Source of the DNA: Sphingomonas sp. GM_Shp_1
GTDB taxonomy: Bacteria; Pseudomonadota; Alphaproteobacteria; Sphingomonadales; Sphingomonadaceae
NCBI RefSeq assembly: GCF_026540895.1
Contig: NZ_JALNUR010000009.1
Coordinates: 1-64,000, forward strand
Direction: 5' to 3'
Length of the DNA: 64,000 nucleotides
Below, piece by piece: positions 8,684 to 16,058 of the stretch. Both the position numbers and the translations under genes were made by a program. Below the pieces are notes generated by a model. The model was given only the letters and a program-made list of their open reading frames with translations, did no database searches and was not told where the DNA came from. How positions within the stretch are numbered: the stretch's first letter is position 1; each line of letters starts with the position of its first letter.

Positions 8684-9466
8684 TTATCCCGGCCAGGAAA
8701 AGCGGATCGTATCCTCGCGCAATCCCTCCAGCACGATCGGCGCGCCGCCCGAGCGGATCATCCATTCCAGCCGATGGTCGCGATATTCGCGCCGCCGCCC
8801 GCCGCTGCGGTAATGATCCGCCGCCTGCGCCATATGCACCGCCGCCGCGTCGAACTCCGCGAAGGTCTCCGCCACCGCCGGGCGCGCCGAGACGCGTGCA
8901 TGCCAGGCCGCCAGCGCCGACTCCGGCGCGGGCCCCAGCCCGTAATGGACCGAGCGGTTGACCATCGGCGCCACCGCCGCATCCGCCCGTCCGAAGCTTT
9001 CGCCGCCGAACCACGGCGCCTCGCCCAGCCGCTTGGTCAGCCAGTCCTGCAATACCCGTGTATCCGTCGCGGCGACATGGCGAAGGTCGTTGGCCAGTGC
9101 GCCTTCGGCCCGGCGGAACCACAGGATCTCGCCATAACCCCAGTTCACCGCCTCATATGGGCCATCGGCGATCTCCTCGATCTCGCGCTGCCGCGCCCGG
9201 TCCAGCGGGTCGCGGCCCATCAGCGCGGTTTCGGGCCAGCGATCGTCCAGATAGTCGAGGATGATCGTCGAATCGAAGATCGCCTGCCCGCCCTCGACGA
9301 TCAGCACCGGCACTTCGGTCCGGGGATTGGCGGCGGCGAAGTCGGTATCCTGCCGCCCGGTGCCGAAGTCCTGCGGCAGCAGAGGGGTGAAGGCGATGCC
9401 CTTTTCCCGCAGTGCGATCTTCACCTTCTGACCATAGGAGGACAGGGGATGGTCGTAGAGGATCAC
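8684..9466 (-). CDS. Glutathione S-transferase family protein
   Basis: A 260-residue GST. The N-terminal thioredoxin-like domain reads LYDHPLSSYGQKVKIALREK, with Ser/Tyr candidates for glutathione activation, followed by NPRTEVPVLI (cis-Pro loop) and IFDSTIILDYLDDRW (the DST/I glutathione-anchoring element). The C-terminal helical domain includes FGRADAAVAPMV. It overlaps the end of ohrR by 4 nt (9463-9466) and is probably co-transcribed behind it, linking it to organic-peroxide detoxification. The natural substrate is not predictable. Confidence 0.88.
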   Translation of the reverse strand: MILYDHPLSSYGQKVKIALREKGIAFTPLLPQDFGTGRQDTDFAAANPRTEVPVLIVEGGQAIFDSTIILDYLDDRWPETALMGRDPLDRARQREIEEIADGPYEAVNWGYGEILWFRRAEGALANDLRHVAATDTRVLQDWLTKRLGEAPWFGGESFGRADAAVAPMVNRSVHYGLGPAPESALAAWHARVSARPAVAETFAEFDAAAVHMAQAADHYRSGGRRREYRDHRLEWMIRSGGAPIVLEGLREDTIRFSWPG

Positions 9467-9909
9467 GCCCCCTGCCCCCCGGGCCGCTCCAGCGCCAGAC
9501 GCAGCGCGCGGACCTCGCCGCGAAGCGCGGTGAGGTCATCGACCGTCATGCCCGACCGGGCGATGATCTCCTCGCCCAAACACCCGCACTGGTCGCGCAG
9601 CCCACGGCCCGCCGGGGTCAGCCGGACGCGCACCTGCCGCTCGTCCTGCGGGTCGCGCTCGCGCACCACCTGACCGCTCGCCTCCAGCCGCTTGATCAGC
9701 GGCGTGACGGTACTCGATTCCAGCCCCAGCCGCTGCGCGATCGCGCCGATCGTCCGGCCATCCTCTTCCCACAGGACGTGGAGCGCCAGATATTGCGGAT
9801 AGGTCAGGCCTAGTTGGTCGAGCATCGGCTTGTAGGTGCGCTGGACCGCCATATTGGCCGCATACAAGGCGAAGCATAGTTGATCGTCCAGCGGCCAGGG
9901 CGCCGACAT
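9463..9909 (-). CDS. ohrR: OhrR, MarR-family organic hydroperoxide sensor repressor
   Basis: A 148-residue MarR-fold regulator. [13 protein letters not shown] near the N-terminus carries the reactive Cys (residue 12) that OhrR uses to sense organic peroxides. The winged helix-turn-helix spans roughly residues 45-100 ([20 protein letters not shown], then a basic wing with [13 protein letters not shown]). Further Cys in DQCGCLGEE could serve as resolving residues, as in two-Cys OhrR types. It is divergent from ohr, and the shared intergenic region has two TATCGCGATA palindromes. A GST gene overlaps its end. Known family behaviour: oxidation of the sensing Cys releases the operator and derepresses ohr. 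Confidence 0.93.
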   Translation of the reverse strand: MSAPWPLDDQLCFALYAANMAVQRTYKPMLDQLGLTYPQYLALHVLWEEDGRTIGAIAQRLGLESSTVTPLIKRLEASGQVVRERDPQDERQVRVRLTPAGRGLRDQCGCLGEEIIARSGMTVDDLTALRGEVRALRLALERPGGQGA

Positions 9910-9940
9910 CCGGTCTCTCCCGAAATTCCAAAAAAATGCA

Positions 9941-9950
9941 TATCGCGATA
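9941..9950. promoter_or_regulatory. Putative OhrR operator 1
   Basis: Perfect 10-bp palindrome TATCGCGATA, 32 nt upstream of the ohrR start. An identical copy lies 51 bp away, near ohr. Identical palindromes in the ohrR-ohr gap fit operator sites for the MarR-type dimer; this placement suits autoregulation of ohrR. Confidence 0.7.
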
Positions 9951-9991
9951 AAAGAAGGGCTGGACAAGTCCGATCATGGAGTTCATTTATG

Positions 9992-10001
9992 TATCGCGAT
10001 A
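9992..10001. promoter_or_regulatory. Putative OhrR operator 2
   Basis: Second perfect TATCGCGATA palindrome, ending 20 nt before the ohr GTG start, positioned to block its promoter or start region. The 51-bp centre-to-centre distance to the first copy is close to five helical turns, so both dimers would sit on roughly the same DNA face. Confidence 0.72.
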
Positions 10002-10021
10002 ACGATTATCGGAGACTGAAT

Positions 10022-10447
10022 GTGACGATCGACGTAAAGTACCAGACGCAGGCCAGCGCGACCGGTGGCCGCGACGGGCATGCCCGGACCCAGGACGGCA
10101 CGCTCGACGTCAAGCTGTCGACGCCCAAGGAACTGGGCGGCGCGGGCGGCGACGGCACCAATCCGGAACAGCTGTTCGCGGCGGGCTATTCGGCATGCTT
10201 CATCGGCGCGTTGAAGGTGGCCGGGCAGCAGTTGAAGGTGAAAGTGCCGGACGACGTTTCGGTTTCCGCCAAGGTCGGCATCGGTCCGCGTGCGGCGGGC
10301 GGTTTTGGCATCACGGCCGACCTGACCGTCGCCTTACCCGGCGTCGATCGCGCCGAGGCGGAGAAGCTGGTCGAGGCGGCGCACCAGATCTGCCCCTATT
10401 CCAACGCTACGCGCGGCAATGTGGATGTCGGCCTGACGCTGGCCTGA
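10022..10447 (+). CDS. ohr: Ohr, organic hydroperoxide resistance thiol peroxidase
   Basis: A 141-residue OsmC/Ohr-fold enzyme that reduces organic hydroperoxides. It has both catalytic Cys of the family: Cys59 in [12 protein letters not shown] and Cys124 in [13 protein letters not shown], plus the [10 protein letters not shown] segment with the family Arg. I chose the GTG at 10022 (product begins [10 protein letters not shown], like other Ohr proteins) because GGAG at 10011-10014 is well spaced; the in-frame ATG at 9989 would place the coding sequence across the second operator. It is divergent from ohrR and followed by a strong terminator. Confidence 0.95.
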   Translation: MTIDVKYQTQASATGGRDGHARTQDGTLDVKLSTPKELGGAGGDGTNPEQLFAAGYSACFIGALKVAGQQLKVKVPDDVSVSAKVGIGPRAAGGFGITADLTVALPGVDRAEAEKLVEAAHQICPYSNATRGNVDVGLTLA

Positions 10448-10475
10448 CATCCGTTACCTACTCCCTGAAACCTCA

Positions 10476-10515
10476 CGGCGCGGTCGATCTTCCCTAAGAC
10501 CGCGCCGATTTTTTT
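10476..10515 (+). terminator. Rho-independent terminator of ohr
   Basis: CGGCGCGGTC (10476-10485) pairs perfectly with GACCGCGCCG (10498-10507), followed by A and seven T (10508-10515). Textbook intrinsic terminator 28 nt after the ohr stop. It also lies just beyond the stop of the convergent lacI gene. Confidence 0.9.
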
Positions 10516-10520
10516 GGGCC

Positions 10521-11543
10521 TCAGGCGGAATCGCGGACGATCAGGCGCGGCGGCATTTCCAGCCCCGGCGCCGCCTGTCCCTCCAGTCGGGCGAAGAGCG
10601 CTTCGACCATCGCGCTGGCCCCCGCCTCCAGATCCTGGCGGATCGTGGTCAGGCGCGGGATCGCCCGTTCGGCGAGCGGCAGATCGTCGAAGCCGGTGAC
10701 CGCGACATCGCCCGGTACCGCCACACCGCACGCCGTCAGCTTCGCGACCGTCGCCAGCGCGATCATGTCGGACGCCGCGACGATCCCGTCGATCCCCTCC
10801 CCCCGCTCCCGCAGGCGCGACAGATTGTCGGCGATCTGATCCGGCATCAGCTCCGGCGCAAGCGCGACGTCCAGCTGGTGCGGCGGAGGAAGGTCCGCCG
10901 CCCGAAGCGCATCGCACAGCCCGGCATGACGCTCAGCCAGTTCCAGCGTGCGGATTTCGCCCATGAAGGCGATGCGCCGCCGCCCGGTCGCGATCAGATG
11001 CTCACCCGCCAGCCGTCCGCCGAGCCGGTTGTCGACACCCACCGCGCAGTGATGCTGGCCGGGCATGGTGCTGCCCCACACGACGAGCGGGAGATAGGTT
11101 TCGGCCACCTGCTCGATCACCGCCAACTGGTCCGACTGTCCGATCAGCAGCACGCCGTCGACCATGCCCGAGCGGGTGATCCGGGACAGCCACCCCTCGT
11201 CGTCGGGGATGATCCGCGACAGCATCACGTCATGGTCGCGCGCCGCCAGTTCGTCGGCGAGATGGCCGAGCAGGGTCATGAAGAAGGGATCGGACAGACG
11301 CTGCCGCCGCTCATGGCCCAGCGGAATGGCGACACCGATCACGCCGGTCCGCTGCGCGCGCAGGCGGCGGGCCATCTGGTTGATCTGGAAACCATGTTCG
11401 GCGGCCAGCGCCTCGATCCGCTGGCGCGTCTCGGCATTGACGACGCTCTTGCCGGCCAGCGCACGGCTGACGGTACCGGGCGACACGCCCGCGAGCCGGG
11501 CGATATCCTTCAATGTTCGGGCGGGCGGGGCCGGATAGGTCAT
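10521..11543 (-). CDS. LacI-family transcriptional regulator (sugar island, copy 1)
   Basis: A 340-residue LacI/GalR repressor. The N-terminal DNA-binding domain reads TLKDIARLAGVSPGTVSRAL with a hinge near residues 50-60 (NQMARRLRAQRTG), then a periplasmic-binding-protein-like effector domain (SGMVDGVLLIGQSDQ, AVTGFDDLPLAERAIPRLTT). The GFDDLP phrase is typical of the sugar-binding core. It is very like the second LacI gene at 22802-23851, sharing GTVSRALAGKS, ANDHRR-like segments and SGMVDGVLLIGQSDQ, so the two are paralogues. It lies 65 nt behind the TonB receptor on the same strand and may be in its transcript. Likely operators are the GCAAA/TTTGC dyads upstream of the receptor. Confidence 0.93.
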   Translation of the reverse strand: MTYPAPPARTLKDIARLAGVSPGTVSRALAGKSVVNAETRQRIEALAAEHGFQINQMARRLRAQRTGVIGVAIPLGHERRQRLSDPFFMTLLGHLADELAARDHDVMLSRIIPDDEGWLSRITRSGMVDGVLLIGQSDQLAVIEQVAETYLPLVVWGSTMPGQHHCAVGVDNRLGGRLAGEHLIATGRRRIAFMGEIRTLELAERHAGLCDALRAADLPPPHQLDVALAPELMPDQIADNLSRLRERGEGIDGIVAASDMIALATVAKLTACGVAVPGDVAVTGFDDLPLAERAIPRLTTIRQDLEAGASAMVEALFARLEGQAAPGLEMPPRLIVRDSA

Positions 11544-11608
11544 GGCCGTCCTCCTGAACGAAAAACGGGGCGGATGCCATGCGGCACCCGCCCCAGGAAG
11601 CGCTTGGA

Positions 11609-14173
11609 TCAGAAGCGGTAGCGGATCGATGCCGTGACCGTTCGTCCATACAGCGCGGTATTGTTGAAGACGCCTTGCGTCGGCGACAGGATCGGGAAGA
11701 TGCCGCCGCCGCCACGGAAGCCCAGCTTGTCGAAGATGTTGTTGGCGTTCAGGCCCAGCTCCAGCCGCTCCATCGGCCGCACCGTCACGAAGCCGTTGAA
11801 GAAGGTCGAGCCCTTGACGGTGTAGAGGTTGAAGTCGTCCGACTTGGTGCTGGTCTGGCCGTTCATGCTGATGCCGAAGGCAACGGGACCCGCATCATAG
11901 GACGGCGACACCACGAACAGGAAGTCGGGCAGACCGCCGGGCTTGTTGCCGACCAGCGCCGAGGTCGCGCTGCTGGTGATCTTCGAATTGGCGTAGGTCG
12001 CATCGACCGCCAGGTGGAAGTCGCCATAGGTCACCCGGCTGGTGAACTCGATACCGTAGGAGCGATAGCCGTTCGAGATGTTCGGATTGTTGTTCGGCGC
12101 CGGATTGTTGATCCGGGTGAAGTCGTAGTTGTTCTCGGTCAGCGTCGAGCGGAAGCCGGTGACTTCGACCGAATAGGACGCGCCGAACAGGCCGCCGCGC
12201 TGCTTCAGGCCGATTTCCTGCTGGTTGAGATAGTTGACCGAGGTCGCCTGTCCCTGCGCATTGAGCGAACCGTCCGCGTTGAAATTGCCCGACAGGACGC
12301 GGCGGTCGGCGTTGAAGCGGCCGCCCCGGCTGGCGCGGGCGAAGAGGCTGGTGTTCTTGTTGAAGGCGTAGAGCGCACCCACCGACCAGCTGAAATAGCC
12401 ATCGGTATAGTTGACCTTCTCCACTGTCGGGCTGAGCACCAGCGAGGGGATCAGCGCCGAACCCAGCGCATCGGTCACGCGGGTCGTCGGGCCAGCGACG
12501 CCGCCCTGTGCGGTGCCCTCGCCATGGACGCTGTCGTAACGGACCGAGGCGTCGAGGTTCAGGCCGCCGACTTCGTAACCCGCCTGCAGGAAGGGCGCGA
12601 CATCGGTATAGGTCAGGTCGACGCGGCGCGCGCAGCAGCTACCCCAATTGTCGTTGAACCCGGCCTGGCCCGCCGCCGTCAGCTGAGTCCCCGTGGTCGA
12701 GAACAGGTCGAGCGGGGCGGCATTCTCGCCCTTCAGCTCGCTATACTGGCGGTTGACGTGCCAGTCCTGGACGATGTTCTGCCGCATGACGAACAGACCG
12801 GCGGTCAGCCGCGCCTTGCCCGGGCCGACGTCAAACTTGCCGTTCAGCGTCAGGTTGTTGGCGAAATTGTCCATGTTCTTCATGAACACGTTGATGTTCG
12901 GATTGTTATTCACATAGGGGCCGGTGAACAACTGGCCGAGATTGGGACCCGCCGCATAGCGGACCGAACCCACCGTCTGGCCGTTGACGGTCGAGCCGAT
13001 CAGCCCGCCGGTGCCGGTCAGCGTCTGGACGTTGATGAACTGGGTCGTGAAATTCCCGCTGATCCACTGGTAGCGGATCGTGTCGTCGAGCGAGATATTG
13101 TCGGTGAAGTCATAATGGATCTGGCCGCTGATCCCGGTCACGCGCGGATGGATGCCCTGCACCTCCGCCGACTTCACGCCGCCATTGTCATAGTCGAGAT
13201 ACTGGAAGTTGCGATTATAGACCGTGTAGGACGAACCGCTGCGGCCGTCGAAACCGGGCAGCGGGGTGAAGTCGGTCACCCGGTTGTCGTCCAGCGTGGC
13301 CAGCGTCGGGGTGGTGGTGTTGGTCGGCGCCTGCTCGTCCAGCCGCTTGAAGTACAGCCGCACGAAACCGCGATTGTCGGGCAGATCCTTGGTGATGTTC
13401 GCCTTGATCTGATAGCCGCGCAGGATGTTGAAATTCTCGTTGGTGTAGCCGCCGCCGTTACGCGCATAGCCGCCGATATGGAAGCGCGTCGTATCGTCGA
13501 TCGGGCCGCCATAGTCGAAATCGACGCGATGCTCACGGAAGCCCAGGCCGGTGGAATAGGCCACCTGGCCACCCTTCACGTCGCCGGTCTTGCTGATGAA
13601 GTTGATGACCGCGCCCGGCGCCTGGCTGGCGAAGGTCGAGGCCGAACCGCCGCGCACCGCCTCGACCGTCTTGATGTTCTGGTCGAAGCGCAGCCAATAG
13701 TCGTTGTTGCCGAAGTTGATGTCGCCGAACAGCACGTCGGGCAGGCCATCTTCCTGCAACGACACATATTCCGAACCGCCGGTCGAGACCGGAATACCGC
13801 GAACGCCGATATTAGCGTTGCCGCCGGGGCCTGCGGTATCGCTCGGCTGAAGGCCAGGAATGTTGCGCAGGATTTCCGCGGTCGAACGCGGGGTGAAATT
13901 CTGGATCGCCTCCTGGCTGACCTGCGAGACCGAGATCGAGCTGCGGAAGCGCGAGCGCTCGCCGCTGGTCGCGGTGACGACGATGTCCTCGCTCGACACG
14001 CCCGCATCGGGGATATCGCCCGCCTGCGCCACGCGGTCGGAGCCGGTCGGAACGGGCTGCGCCGTCGAGCTGGTCGCCTGGGGATCATTCGCCTGAGCAA
14101 AGCCCGGCGCGCTGGCCAATGCCATCGCCAGAGCAGCCATAGATCCGCAAGACCGCAGAATCCTCGTCGTCAT
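11609..14173 (-). CDS. TonB-dependent outer-membrane receptor (carbohydrate type)
   Basis: An 854-residue receptor with a signal peptide (ALAMALASAPGFAQA), a TonB box-like segment (SSEDIVVTATSGE), a plug domain (about 80-200; AEILRNIPGLQPSD, VRGIPVSTGGSEYVSL, VEAVRGGSASTFASQAPGAV) and a barrel ending in an aromatic residue (TASIRYRF), as needed for BAM insertion. No STN domain, so it is an uptake rather than signal-transducing receptor. Sphingomonads often pair such receptors with LacI regulators and flavin halogenase homologues in glycan loci. It is divergent from the halogenase gene; three LacI-like half-site dyads lie between them. The ligand is presumably an oligosaccharide (inference). 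Confidence 0.92.
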   Translation of the reverse strand: MTTRILRSCGSMAALAMALASAPGFAQANDPQATSSTAQPVPTGSDRVAQAGDIPDAGVSSEDIVVTATSGERSRFRSSISVSQVSQEAIQNFTPRSTAEILRNIPGLQPSDTAGPGGNANIGVRGIPVSTGGSEYVSLQEDGLPDVLFGDINFGNNDYWLRFDQNIKTVEAVRGGSASTFASQAPGAVINFISKTGDVKGGQVAYSTGLGFREHRVDFDYGGPIDDTTRFHIGGYARNGGGYTNENFNILRGYQIKANITKDLPDNRGFVRLYFKRLDEQAPTNTTTPTLATLDDNRVTDFTPLPGFDGRSGSSYTVYNRNFQYLDYDNGGVKSAEVQGIHPRVTGISGQIHYDFTDNISLDDTIRYQWISGNFTTQFINVQTLTGTGGLIGSTVNGQTVGSVRYAAGPNLGQLFTGPYVNNNPNINVFMKNMDNFANNLTLNGKFDVGPGKARLTAGLFVMRQNIVQDWHVNRQYSELKGENAAPLDLFSTTGTQLTAAGQAGFNDNWGSCCARRVDLTYTDVAPFLQAGYEVGGLNLDASVRYDSVHGEGTAQGGVAGPTTRVTDALGSALIPSLVLSPTVEKVNYTDGYFSWSVGALYAFNKNTSLFARASRGGRFNADRRVLSGNFNADGSLNAQGQATSVNYLNQQEIGLKQRGGLFGASYSVEVTGFRSTLTENNYDFTRINNPAPNNNPNISNGYRSYGIEFTSRVTYGDFHLAVDATYANSKITSSATSALVGNKPGGLPDFLFVVSPSYDAGPVAFGISMNGQTSTKSDDFNLYTVKGSTFFNGFVTVRPMERLELGLNANNIFDKLGFRGGGGIFPILSPTQGVFNNTALYGRTVTASIRYRF

Positions 14174-14231
14174 ACACCCTCTCCTGATTCGCCCCGGTGT
14201 CCGGGATGTCGTGCAGCCTCGCTATCACATC

Positions 14232-14246
14232 AGCAATCGTTTGCAA
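14232..14246. promoter_or_regulatory. LacI-type operator candidate A
   Basis: AGCAATCGTTTGCAA, an imperfect dyad with half-sites GCAA and TTGC. It lies about 60 nt upstream of the TonB-receptor start. The first 11 nt after the A recur before the MFS permease at 20176-20186 (GCAATCGTTTG). Confidence 0.6.
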
Positions 14247-14254
14247 CAGTCGTT

Positions 14255-14270
14255 TTGCAAACCATTGCAT
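14255..14270. promoter_or_regulatory. LacI-type operator candidate B
   Basis: TTGCAAACCATTGCAT, an approximate dyad 23 nt from candidate A (about two helical turns), between the divergent receptor and halogenase genes. Read on the other strand it aligns with candidate A (TGCAATnGTTTGCAA). Confidence 0.6.
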
Positions 14271-14331
14271 AAAATCCGGGACAGTGTGATCGGGAAACCA
14301 CAGCATGGGCGGGGGATGCGGAACATGAGCA

Positions 14332-14347
14332 TCGCAAACCTTTGCAT
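14332..14347. promoter_or_regulatory. LacI-type operator candidate C
   Basis: TCGCAAACCTTTGCAT contains GCAAA-cc-TTTGC, a perfect 5-bp dyad with 2-nt spacer (14334-14345), 67 nt upstream of the halogenase ATG. Same core as the perfect palindrome before the alpha-galactosidase gene. Confidence 0.65.
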
Positions 14348-14413
14348 GATATGGCAGGAGGAGGCAGGCATTAGACCGTGACAGAGTCGGAAGCCGATGA
14401 AGAGGATGACAGG

Positions 14414-15928
14414 ATGAGCCAAACTCCCCCCGATGCGATCCGATCGGTTCTGATCGTCGGCGGCGGCACGGCGGGCTGGATGACGGCGGCGGCGCTCGCC
14501 CATGCCATGCCGCACGGCCTGGCCATCACGCTGGTCGAGTCGGACACGATCGGCACGGTCGGCGTCGGGGAAGCGACCATCCCGCCGATCCGCCTGTTCA
14601 ACCAGACGCTGGGCATCGACGAGGCGGAGTTCCTGCGCGAGACCAAGGGCAGCTTCAAGCTGGGCATCGAGTTCGTCGGCTGGGGTCGCGAGGGGCATCG
14701 GTATTTCCACCCCTTCGGCACGCATGGCAAATCCTTCGATCTGGTCGCGGTGCATCAACATTGGCTGGCGGCGGGCGGTGCGGATAGCGGCGTGGCGTTC
14801 GACGACCTGTCCATGGCCTGGGGCGCAGGGAAACGCGGCCGTTTCGCCGCCCCTATGGCCGATCCGCGCAGCGTCGCCTCGACCTTCGACTATGCCTATC
14901 ATTTCGACGCGGGGCTCTATGCCCGGTTCCTCCGCCGCTATGCCGAGGCGCGCGGCGTGGTCCGGGTCGAAGGGACGATCGCGGGCCATGCGCTGGACGC
15001 GGCGCGCGGCCATGTCGCGTCGGTCACGCTGGACGATGGCCGGGTGCTGGAGGCGGACCTGTTCGTCGACTGTTCGGGGTTCCGGGGGCTGCTGATCGAA
15101 GAGGCGCTAGACACCGGTTATGAGGACTGGACCCACTGGCTGCCCTGCGACCGCGCGGTGGCCACGCCGTGCGCGACCGGCGGCGATGGTCTGACGCCCT
15201 ATACCCGATCGACCGCGCGGGCGGCGGGCTGGCAATGGCGCATCCCGCTCCAGCACCGGACCGGCAATGGCTATGTCTATTGCAGCCGCCATATCTCGGA
15301 CGATGAAGCCGCCGCGACGCTGATGGCGAATTTGGACGGCAAGTCCTTGGGCGACCCGCGCTTCCTGCGCTTCACGACCGGGCGGCGCAGGCTGATGTGG
15401 AACCGCAACGTCGTCGCCATCGGCCTGTCGAGCGGGTTCATGGAACCGCTGGAGTCGACCAGCATCCACCTGATCCAAGCGGGCATCGCCAAGCTGCTCG
15501 CCTATTTCCCGACCCGCGCCTTCGAGCCGCACGCGATCGAGGAATATAACCGCGTCGCGATCACCGAATATGAGCGTATCCGCGACTTCCTGATCCTGCA
15601 CTATAAGCTGACCGAGCGGACCGATGCACCGCTATGGCGCGAATGCGCGGAGATGGAGATTCCCGACACGCTGGCGATGAAGATCGCGCATTTCCAGGCC
15701 GCCGGGCGGCTGGTCGCGCGCGACATGGACCTGTTCGGCCCGGCGAGTTGGGCGGCAGTGCATATCGGGCAGTTCAACATGCCCGAGGGGCCGGACCCGC
15801 TGCTGGCTTACGGCGACCCCGCGCGGAGCGGCGCGTTTGTCGGCAAGCTGGCGGACGCGATCGGCCAGATGGCGGAGTCGATGCCCAGCCATGCGGATTG
15901 GCTGAAGAAAATCGGGGCAACCAGCTAA
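14414..15928 (+). CDS. Flavin-dependent tryptophan-halogenase family protein
   Basis: A 504-residue member of the tryptophan halogenase family. It has the FAD-binding [28 protein letters not shown], a Lys at about residue 82 in GSFKLGIEF (matching the catalytic Lys of PrnA/RebH), the diagnostic WxWxIP motif ([10 protein letters not shown]) and [16 protein letters not shown], whose Glu (about 347) aligns with the second catalytic residue. All known halogenation residues therefore seem present. Start: ATG at 14414 with AGAGG eight nt upstream; an in-frame GTG at 14378 is the alternative. It is divergent from a TonB receptor with shared LacI-type sites. Homologues in sphingomonad and Caulobacter sugar loci have no agreed substrate, so halogenation of free tryptophan should not be assumed. 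Confidence 0.9.
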   Translation: MSQTPPDAIRSVLIVGGGTAGWMTAAALAHAMPHGLAITLVESDTIGTVGVGEATIPPIRLFNQTLGIDEAEFLRETKGSFKLGIEFVGWGREGHRYFHPFGTHGKSFDLVAVHQHWLAAGGADSGVAFDDLSMAWGAGKRGRFAAPMADPRSVASTFDYAYHFDAGLYARFLRRYAEARGVVRVEGTIAGHALDAARGHVASVTLDDGRVLEADLFVDCSGFRGLLIEEALDTGYEDWTHWLPCDRAVATPCATGGDGLTPYTRSTARAAGWQWRIPLQHRTGNGYVYCSRHISDDEAAATLMANLDGKSLGDPRFLRFTTGRRRLMWNRNVVAIGLSSGFMEPLESTSIHLIQAGIAKLLAYFPTRAFEPHAIEEYNRVAITEYERIRDFLILHYKLTERTDAPLWRECAEMEIPDTLAMKIAHFQAAGRLVARDMDLFGPASWAAVHIGQFNMPEGPDPLLAYGDPARSGAFVGKLADAIGQMAESMPSHADWLKKIGATS

Positions 15929-15930
15929 TT

Positions 15931-16056
15931 CCTCCCCGGCACGGGGAGGTGGCAGCGCGTAGCGCTGACGGAGGGGGGCTTCCGCAAGGGACGCCCTATG
16001 TGGCGATCCCCCTCCACCACCGCTTCGCGGCGGTCCCCCTCCCCGTGCCGGGGAGG
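15931..16056. repeat. Palindromic repeat family A, copy 1
   Basis: A 126-nt element between convergent genes. It begins with CCTCCCCGGCACGGGGAGG (15931-15949) and ends with its exact reverse complement (16038-16056); each end is itself a hairpin. Inside are TGACGGAGGGGG near the left and CCCCCTCCACCA nearer the right. Three more copies occur in this window. It fills the gap between the halogenase and the FAD oxidoreductase, where it may act as a two-way terminator. Confidence 0.85.
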
Positions 16057-16058
16057 AT

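Noticed and set aside
9989..10021. ATG at 9989 as the ohr start
   Set aside because: The extra residues are not seen in Ohr proteins and their codons overlap the second operator palindrome; the GTG at 10022 has a good ribosome site.
11579..14272. 897-residue open frame on the plus strand opposite the TonB receptor
   Set aside because: It is antisense to a clear receptor gene, has no family motifs, and its composition (His/Arg/Val/Ala-rich) is that of a shadow frame in GC-rich DNA.
14378..14413. GTG at 14378 as the halogenase start
   Set aside because: It adds 12 very acidic residues before the Rossmann strand; ATG at 14414 has a better-spaced AGAGG and a normal family N-terminus, though the GTG cannot be excluded.
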